A stretch of 14,250 bases of DNA from contig SWBL01000638.1 of assembly GCA_024195585.1 (NCBI GenBank), positions 1 to 14,250 on the forward strand, given 5' to 3'. The notes beneath the pieces were generated by a model. That model was not told where the DNA came from. It saw only the letters and a list, made by a program, of their open reading frames with translations, and searched no databases. Made by a program: the position numbers and the translations under genes. Positions within the stretch are counted from its first letter, which is position 1, and every line of letters starts with the position of its first letter. Of the stretch, positions 1 through 7,200 are shown in pieces. This DNA comes from Aureobasidium sp. EXF-3400 (Eukaryota > Ascomycota > Dothideomycetes > Dothideales > Saccotheciaceae).

Positions 1-759
1 GCGCTCATCCCAGCCGGCGTAACCATCGATAACGTAGATGCGGTTTCTGGTGTTGAGGTAGTCGACGGCACGTTCTCTGTTGATCTTCCAGACCTGTATC
101 GACAAGAGTGGTCAGCAAAAATTCATCTATTTACTTTCATGTGATGGTGATGGAGGGGGATCGGCAAAGCCGAAGGCAAGCGCGGGCAGCCGATCGGGAT
201 GCCGAAGCATCGATGCGGACTCCCGAGCCGCCGCGCTTGCCCGAGATGCAAAGTGGGGTAGAGGCTGACGTAGTGGCCCGCGCCCCGCAGTGGAGGCTCC
301 GCTATGCGAAAACAATTCGGGCCACCCAGCAACCATATGTTTCTCATCGAAGGGATCGGGAATGTGGAAGGAAGTACTGACATCAGGGCTCATCTCCTTG
401 TTGACGGGACCCCACCAGATCTCTTTCTCTGAGCTGGGCTCGCGGACGATACGCTTGTCTGAGGGCGAACGGCCAGTCTTTGCTCCTGAGTAGGCTGAAA
501 GAGCTCCAGATGATGTGATGGCGGAACCAGTTTCGTAGACGAGGGCATCCTCGTAGAGGGCTGCAACCGAGGGATTGGCAACCTAGACACGGGTCAGTTA
601 TCATCTTGAGAGAGGAAATGCCTCAATGCAACTTACAATGGCGACACGGTCGTAGTCAATGTGTGCCTTCTCGTGGAGCTCCTCCTCGATCTCGGTGTGC
701 TCACGCTGGGGCTGGACACCACCGGGGTGAAGGGCAGTCTTGTTGACGCTTGAAACCAT
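1..759 (-). CDS. pck1: Phosphoenolpyruvate carboxykinase (ATP), 5' part, truncated by window edge
   Basis: ATP-dependent PEP carboxykinase converts oxaloacetate and ATP to phosphoenolpyruvate, CO2 and ADP. It is the committed cytosolic step of gluconeogenesis (acuF in Aspergillus, PCK1 in yeast). Three exons are visible: 759-637 (41 codons), 582-382 (67 codons) and 93-1 (31 codons, continuing out of the window), about 139 of the roughly 600 residues usual for the family. Introns are 583-636 (54 nt, GTAAGT, CTGAC branch, TAG) and 94-381 (288 nt, GTCAGT, GCTGAC branch, CAG); both are phase 0. The N-terminus carries the fungal [11 protein letters not shown] motif. Exon 2 carries [18 protein letters not shown], the family's TGRSP substrate-binding segment (about residues 77-81). 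Exon 3 carries the conserved [11 protein letters not shown] and GYAGWDER. Met at 759 is chosen because family homology begins there; an in-frame ATG also lies at 885. Family assignment is near certain; exact start is likely. Confidence 0.95.
94..381 (-). other. Unusually long, hairpin-rich intron of the pck gene
   Basis: The intron is placed by protein continuity: exon 2 ends ...NKEMSPD and exon 3 begins [10 protein letters not shown], as in other PEPCKs. At 288 nt it is about five times longer than the 52-60 nt introns elsewhere in the window. It holds a perfect 11-bp inverted repeat (GGCAAGCGCGG at 175-185, CCGCGCTTGCC at 231-241), a 10-bp palindrome in the loop (GCATCGATGC, 207-216) and a small hairpin (TCGGC-AAA-GCCGA, 161-173). 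The middle looks GC-rich. Open reading frames cross it on both strands, but none resembles PEPCK. Confidence 0.85.
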
Positions 760-1100
760 CTTGAGTGATGTAGAGTGGAAGTTTCCTTTCTGCTGTTTGG
801 CAATCTGTTGCCTGATGAAGTCTTGTTCGAGGGGAGGAGCAGGAGAGTATGGTCGGACAGATTCAGGACCGGGAGACGAAGACATATTTGTACTCGACCT
901 GAACTCTTTCTCGGATCAGCTCCTGCGCTACTTTCTCATAGAGCTCGAGCAGTTTCCCCACAACCCTTGGTCCTCCGATGGATCTGCCGAGGCCTTTGGG
1001 CGCTAGATACTGCCTAGGGAGGGCGTAGACTTACGGAACAGTCCAATGAACCGTTTGTAATTGGACCGTACCGTTTGGCGGAGCAAAAGTGCGATAACTG
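760..1100 (-). promoter_or_regulatory. pck leader and proximal promoter with inverted CCAAT pair
   Basis: The minus strand upstream of the start at 759 holds the likely 5' leader. A good donor (GTAAGT, near 1034) and a possible CAG acceptor near 890 could mark a 5'UTR intron, which is uncertain. At 1041-1047 and 1060-1066 lie GTCCAAT and ATTGGAC, a perfect 7-bp inverted repeat that puts two CCAAT boxes on opposite strands 12 bp apart. CCAAT boxes bind the HAP/CBC complex in fungi. I looked for the CCG-N7-CCG motif of the gluconeogenic regulators AcuK/AcuM and did not see it here. No clear TATA box was seen. Confidence 0.5.
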
Positions 1101-2685
1101 GCCGGAAGGTCTTGGGATTTGGCGGGGAATCACGGAAAATCCACTACGAGTCCAGCATTTGCGTTGTTTTCTTGTTGCGAGTCAAGCAGAGTTGGCCGTA
1201 ATAACAGCGGTCCAAGGGAAGAAGCCGGGTGAGTTAAGTAATGGCTACAAATGCTGTGGGCTAGATTGGCGCATCGTGATGCCATCTAACAACTGCAATT
1301 TGCGGGGTGCAACCTCTCCATGCACAAAAGTCTGTCACACATACAGTGCAGAAATGCACAGTTACCTCGATATTTGAGCTGTGATTGTAGAGTGTAGGAG
1401 TGTTTTGGACTCTCTCTGGACTTGTCGCTTGTCCGAAACTAACTATGCATCTTCGTAGCCCACAACGTTGCGATGTGTCTCCACACAAAGAGCTAGATCG
1501 ATTGCGATACTGTGACAAACTTCGATACACTCGGAAGATACCCGAGTTGTGTCTCTTGATCTGTGACCTGGCAACACAAAACAGAAGAACACTCCCATGC
1601 TACACATCTTGTCACGATCACGAGCTGACGTTGTATAAGGTAGAGAAACTATATCACCTTTTGCTCCGGCTCGAACAACGACGATATGCTATCGCACATG
1701 GCAGAGACAGAGTTGGAGAATGAACGAACGCGGGTTCACTACAGTGTGGGGCCCCTGATGTTTTCGTCCTCGTGATGCCGTATGCACCGTGTTTTCTCTG
1801 TTAAATGCCGCTTTCTCTAGTGTCCACTGTCCTACCGGTAGCGGGAACTTTTTCTTTGCAAATAACAGCCATCACGCGCATGCCATACGCGATTCAGCTG
1901 TTTCTGTTGTTTCCATGGGACTCGGGCTTCCTGCCGTGGCATGTGGAGTCCCCGGACTCCATACTGGGACCTGGTCGGAATATCGCGGAGCAGGACAAAG
2001 GATGGTCTCTGTCGAGATCTAGCCCTCGTAGCGCCCCGTGTTTCATCTGCTTCTTGTCCATCTCTGACCTTGGACGATGCCTCAGTAGTTGATATCACAG
2101 CATCTCTGAAACCATATAGATTGTCGTCCCTCAACCAGATGTACTCCAGCGTTCTCCTCGAATCCTCTCTCTCCGTCTTCTTGGACTCCTCAAGAATCCT
2201 TGGATCTCCTGTACTTGTCGGCTCCGTTCTTGCCAGCGACCTCCTCTTTCGACATCGGGTCCAGATTTAGGATCTGGTTCGGAGGCCTCAGGGACCCCTT
2301 TCGCGGCTTGCTTTGTTGGTCGGGCTCGTTCGTCGGAATAATCATTACCCGATACTCTGTTCTTGCAACAAATGCTTTAGTTCCGTGAGTATGTTGTCCA
2401 TTCCTTGTATCACTCCAGTGCCTTCCAGTTGCCTTGTCCAAACAAACCCTTTTTGTGTAAGGTCTCGTTGAAATTCCGTCACCACATAAGGCAGGGTACT
2501 CAAAGAACATCCAGACTGTGCAAAAGGTCATAGTATCGGTCATTTCCAAGAAACTGGATGTGTTCTGTCGATTCCGTCTGATATGAAGCAGATGCATTAG
2601 CCCACTAGGCGATGGTCAGCGAAGCTACTCAATACCTCTGCGTGAGGTAGGTATTATTCGATGGTGTGCATCTGGCATTGTAATA
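1101..2685. other. Intergenic stretch, no gene supported
   Basis: Several ORFs of 60-135 codons occur on both strands, but none resembles a family I know and none has a convincing exon-intron structure. The best is a minus frame at 2190-2597 (135 codons), followed in another minus frame that is stop-free from about 2265 to 1832. Small structures seen are an 18-bp inverted repeat at 1944-1961, a tRNA-like A-box stretch on the minus strand at 2574-2612, and a TAGGTATTATTCGA element at 2648-2661 that nearly recurs at 10046-10059. Upstream regulatory sequence of pck may extend into the left part. Confidence 0.6.
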
Positions 2686-3090
2686 GTGAGACGAGCAGCC
2701 CAGGGTTTGAATTTAGAAGGTGAATACGTGAGGATTACAACCACATCAGAAAGCAGGCACCATTCGTTGGTCGACTTCCTATCTCGTCAATATTTGTTTT
2801 CTTCCACCCTCTCGTCTTTCCGCCTCGCCAATCTCTTCCCGACAGCTTCACTGACAACCATTCTTCCGCTTCCGTCGTCACCACTGCCAAGATATCAAGA
2901 CCGCTGCACAACACGCATCATTGTCCATAACTTTTCCAAAGTTCTACCTCATTACATCCAAATCCTGACTCGTCATCCCAACGAAGATTCGTAAGTCATA
3001 TCCCAGAAAGGCGTAGCTATCTCTGAACCTAAGATGTAACCAACGAGAGCCCAGAACACTCACACTCATCCAGAAAGCAAGTCACTTACA
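2686..3090 (+). promoter_or_regulatory. Pyrimidine-rich leader/promoter of the small ORF at 3091, possible 5'UTR intron
   Basis: From about 2770 to 2900 the plus strand is strongly pyrimidine-rich (runs such as TTCTTCCACCCTCTCGTC), as is common just upstream of transcription starts in filamentous fungi. A strong donor GTAAGT lies at 2991-2996, and CCCAG ending at 3054 is a plausible acceptor (64 nt) with a CTGAAC branch-like site near 3023. The stretch then leads to ATG at 3091 in the context ACTTACAATG. A 102-codon ORF at 2686-2994 covers this area but looks like leader rather than protein and ends just after the donor. Confidence 0.4.
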
Positions 3091-3363
3091 ATGAAGAAAG
3101 GCTGCCCGGACTGTCTACCGGGTCCCAATAATGCCTGTCCAGAACACAAAGGCGGTCCAGGTCGCAACAAGCGCAAGAGGATGAAGAAGCTTAGCTACGA
3201 GCAGAATCGCCAGGCAAGATCCTCTAAAACAGAAAGAGATGGTATCGACAGCGAGGAGGGCTCCAATGGCACTAAACCAGCACGCAGAAACAATCCAGGT
3301 CGTAATAAGCGCAAGAGGCTGAAGAAACTCAACTACAAAGCTAACAACGAGCGGGTCTATTAG
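3091..3363 (+). CDS. Small lysine/arginine-rich protein of unknown function (90 aa), possibly the intact 5' end of a broken gene
   Basis: I do not recognise a family. The protein starts MKKGCPDCLPGPNNACPEHK, a compact Cys/His cluster (C5, C8, C16, H19) that could bind a metal, though the spacing fits no zinc-finger class I know. Two copies of a very basic motif follow in frame, 46 codons apart: PGRNKRKRMKKLSY from 3157 and PGRNKRKRLKKLNY from 3295, which could act as nuclear-localisation or nucleic-acid-binding sequence (inference). The acidic linker holds DSEEG. The frame ends with TAG at 3361, exactly where a homologous tandem copy also has TAG and where Gln fits the flanking residues, so the end is probably mutational. 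Codons here look ordinary, whereas the sequence after the stop is TA-rich. The upstream leader looks intact, so a short product may still be made. Confidence 0.5.
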   Translation: MKKGCPDCLPGPNNACPEHKGGPGRNKRKRMKKLSYEQNRQARSSKTERDGIDSEEGSNGTKPARRNNPGRNKRKRLKKLNYKANNERVY

Positions 3364-3674
3364 GCAAGGGTAGCCCTAGAACGAGACTTAGATATTATAG
3401 AAGGAAGAATGTCGAGAGGGGTATATTATAAAGCTACATCTTAAGACGAACCTTTAGAGGTAACCCTAGTTAGAACATAGAGGCAACCCTAGTTGGAATA
3501 AGTATAAGAGATTAAAGAAACTTAACTACGAGGCTAATAATAAGCGGATTTATTAGGCAAGAGTCGCTCTAGAACGCGACTTAGATATCTTAGAAGGAAG
3601 AGTACCTAGAGGCGCTTGCCATAAGAGTCGATCTTAAGACGAATCTGTTCCCTACGACCTCACCGCCTCGGCTA
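3289..3674 (+). repeat. Diverged tandem duplication, period 193 bp
   Basis: The stretch from 3289 (AAC AAT CCA GGT CGT) aligns with that from 3482 (GGC AAC CCT AGT TGG) at a constant 193-bp offset through the TAA codons at 3442 and 3635. Both copies encode RLKKLNY..NN.R.Y then stop then ARVALERDLDI. Copy 2 shows transitions relative to copy 1: CGC to TAT, AGG to AGA, CTG to TTA, GGT to AGT. The period is not a multiple of three, so the copies lie in different frames. The junction also carries a 23-bp direct repeat (AGAGGTAACCCTAGTT at 3456, AGAGGCAACCCTAGTT at 3479). A shorter third relative of the basic motif lies upstream at 3151-3219. Confidence 0.8.
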
Positions 3675-4239
3675 ACGTAGCATCGATCTCTGGTGCTCAG
3701 AATGCCGCGACTGCTGGCGTCCTTCGACTGACTGCTCAACAACCCACCCAAGAGTTGGACCAATCCGACGTCAGAGAGGACATCTAGCTTGACGTTTCTC
3801 AAAGAAGCTCGATCGGAAACCCAATTGGCTTGGGCTATTTGCCATTTAGGGCTAAGAAAGGTCAGAAGATCATCAGCTAGTCACAGCGTAAAGTCGATGC
3901 AGAAGTTGCCACATTCTCAAGAGGCACCTTGCTATAAATCAACAAGCACTCCTTTGGGTATCCTGATCAAACCTCCGATGCTTACTTGTACGTCCACACT
4001 ACAATCAGGACGGCCCAGTATCCAGCCAAATTTCTCTTATGCAGGACTATAATCCGGGCTACCTGGCTCTACAAGATTAAGACGCCATGACTATCATCGC
4101 TCCTAGCTACAGATATGCATCTAGCTTAGCTTAACGTCAACACAATCGGATCCTTGCTCGTCTCTATAACGATGACATCCATATTCGAAGAACGGTGGTT
4201 GTGCAGATGCTTAGTTTATTCGCCTAGCTCTAGACTACG
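3289..4239 (+). pseudogene. RIP-like degraded continuation of the 3091 gene
   Basis: Reading on past the stop at 3361 in frame, then in the next frame from about 3482, then back to the first frame from about 4036, gives a long protein-like path broken only by TAG and TAA. Stops are at 3361, 3442, 3478, 3554, 3635, 3785, 3878, 3935, 4078, 4132, 4225 and 4231. No TGA occurs on this path. Between stops the translation looks like real protein, for example ARVALERDLDI twice, and segments around 3640-3780 and 3940-4035. This fits Gln codons CAG/CAA changed to TAG/TAA at CpA, the preferred RIP target, plus two frameshifts. The remnant runs convergently to within about 60 bp of the ABC transporter stop. 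I do not recognise the parent family. Calling it RIP is inference. Confidence 0.6.
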
Positions 4240-4290
4240 ATGTATATATGTACGTCCAAATGCCTTCTATCTCATCAATCATACCAAGAC

Positions 4291-7200
4291 TCAATTCTTC
4301 TTCTCACTCTGACTTTCCTGTTGCCGTTGCTTCGCAGCCTTCTTCTGCTTCCTCGCCGCCGGACTGAAAAACTTCTTAATCTTACCCGCACCCTGAAGAT
4401 ACAACCAAGAGCAAACAAACACAACCGCAAAGTTGAAGAAGATGTACACCCAAAAGATACCATAGTCGCGCCACACATATGTCCAATGCACATTAAAGGA
4501 AGCAGCAAAGGCATCGCCATCTCTGTATTGGCAGAAGCCACAAAGTCCATTCGCTTGAGTAATGACATAGCCGCCGGATTGTTGAGCATAGGGTCCAGCA
4601 TAGGTATCGCAGGTTTGACCGGGAGGGGCTGAGAAGCTAGCGAGTTCTTGGGAGTCGCATTCTATGGGGAGACCGTGGGTGACGAGCGCGAGGAGGCCTT
4701 CCAAGAGATATTTGAACGGGGAGAGCCAGTACATCCAGCTGCGCCAGAAGTAGGGGAGGGCTTGGTAGGGTACTACGACACCACAGAACGATACGACAAA
4801 GAGGAAGAACATCGGTACCAGCAGCGAAGCGAGAAGCTCGTTGGCAGCGAACCTGGATGGTGTTAGCAATGCTTATGTTAGAAGAGATACTAAGGGGGAA
4901 AAAACTTACGAGGCAATCGCTTGACCGAAACCAATGTAGAACAGCTCGAACGACATGATAAACAGCCAAACCGATGCTGCTCTGTATGTACCACGAGGGA
5001 AGCCAGGTGGGAAGTACCAAGCACACCAGTAAATAGTTCCAGCAACAAGCGAATAAGGTATCTCAACAACAATCGCACCAATAACAAAAGCAACCCAACT
5101 ATAAATCTTGGAGTTGGCCTCTCTGCTTTGATACAGATCTCTGAAGTTGAGGAAACGAGGTTGCAACTGCTGAATCAGTGGTGGTGAAATGGTCAAGGTC
5201 ATGAAGATGGAGAACAGTCGACTCTGCATATCAATTTGCGAGTTGCCGAGATTCCAGAAGGTGAAGCCGTTGAAGAGTGCTGTGAAGATGTGCAGCATGA
5301 ATTTGCCGACAACGTATTGAGGAGAGCGCCAGTATGCAACGAAGGATCTGCGGACCACGGTGACGATTTGTGTGCCGAGTGGCATGGCATACTCGCGGTC
5401 ATCGTCAGTTTTGGCTCCGTTAGAAGCCTTACGGCGGTCTTGGATCATGCTTTGAATCTCCTCCTGCTGCTTTTTCTTCTCATCGGATTTCTCCCAGAGA
5501 TCGCCAAAGTCAGGTCCGTTGTAGTCAGGGTTTCCTGCTCCGATGGCCTCGAGCATCCATTCAGCTGGGTTCGTATCGTGGGGACACTCCTGCTCGCCGT
5601 TCTTCTCCAGATAGGTTATCAATTTCTCTGATCCTTTGCCCAGCTCGCCATGGTACACTGTACGGCCGCCACTCTTGAGGAGCAAAAGTTCATCAAACTC
5701 TTCGAACAGAACGCTTGAAGGTTGATGAATCGTACACAAGATGGCTTGTCCAGCGTCCGCAAGTTTTCTAAGGAAGCGGACAATGTTGAAAGCGGCACCT
5801 GAATCAAGACCTGACGTTGGTTCATCCAAAAAGATCAATAACGCAGGCTTCGAAGCCAACTCGACAGCAATAGTCAGACGTTTCCGCTGTTCCGGGTTCA
5901 GACCTTCGCCGACTTTGCCGATAGTGGCACCAGCAATATCTCGCATCTCAAGCAAGTCAAGGACATTCTCACAATAGGCGTATTTCTCTTCCAGTGAGAC
6001 TTCCTTTGGCTGGCGAAGTTTAGCAGAGAATCTGAGTGCCTCCCTGACAGTAGCAGTCGGCTCGTGGATATCTTGTTGTTCTGCAAAACCTGTGGCTCGC
6101 TGGAAACTTTTCGGAAGAGGTTTGCCATCAACTAGGAAGTCTCCTGAAACAACACCAAAGTTGATACGTTGAGCGAGAGTATTCAGCAGAGTGGTCTTTC
6201 CTGCTCCAGAAGCTCCCATCAGAGCCGTCAACTTGCTGGGGCGCACGAACCCAGATACATCTTGTAGAAGCTTGCGCTCTCCACCTTCGTATGGAATGGT
6301 ATAGTTGACGTTTTGCCATGTGAAGATGGTCTCGTTCTTGGCGATGGCCGCAACGGTGTCGTCAGAATCAGATCCTTTGCGAGTATCCTCATTGTTTGGG
6401 GTACCATCGACCTGACCTTGGTTTGGCTCGCCGGATTCTTCATCGCTAGTCTTTCCCCCAGTCTCGACTTCTTTCTCGACAGATTTGGGTACTTGACCAC
6501 GTTTGAAGACCGTAACTTCGCCGCCGCCCTTGTTAGGCTTCTGCAACTCCATACCAAGAGCCGTAAGAGCAACGAAGAAGATGAAGAATGCACAAATGAA
6601 GCCAAGATTTCTCCAGAGATGACTACGCGAGTATGTGAAGGCCGTCTTGATGTAGTTGGCACCATTGACGGTTGTAGAGCCCGGTGTACTTCCTTGAAGA
6701 GCACACGACTGGTACTCTGCAGAAGGTGCGTTCGGCGGAACCAAATACGGTGGGTTGCATTGGAGTTCCAGGTTGTAGAACTCATTGGACATCAGGCCTT
6801 CGAAACCGTATTGGACTGGGTTCACCCAGCGTAGCCATGCAAACCAAGGATGCATCTTTCTTGGCGGGATAAGATATCCAGTATATACTACCAAGATCTG
6901 GATGACTGGTCCTGTGACTCTGGTAGCGACATCGAGAGAGGCAACCAATGATCCCACAGCTCTAAATAGAGCATACATCGTCATCGTGACTATCCACAGG
7001 AACATCAACGATATAAAGAATTGCGAAGCCGTTCTTTGTAGCCCAGACATGAAGTAGACGACTATGTCGAAGATGAAGACTTGCACGAAGACCAGAGGAA
7101 CGTCAACGACAGTCTGGGCAATGGCGAAGGCGGCTGGTCGATAGAATTGGTAACTCTTGTGTTTGAGAAGGATCGGTCGAGATTGGAAGACAGCTGTCAA

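Noticed and set aside
80..393. ORFs on both strands crossing 80-393
   Set aside because: PEPCK protein continuity shows this is intron; none of the translations matches the family.
760..1400. AcuK/AcuM CCG-N7-CCG motif in the pck promoter
   Set aside because: Several CCG/CGG triplets are present near 1050-1080 but not at the required spacing by eye.
3361..4233. Reassigned genetic code with TAG/TAA read as Gln
   Set aside because: Intact genes in the same window terminate at TAG (10088-10090) and TGA (4291-4293, 13685-13687), and the stop-rich stretch is local, so mutation explains it better.
4240..4866. Plus-strand ORFs at 4240-4632 and 4648-4866
   Set aside because: They lie antisense to the well-supported last exon of the ABC transporter and show no family features; the first merely continues the frame of the degraded gene.
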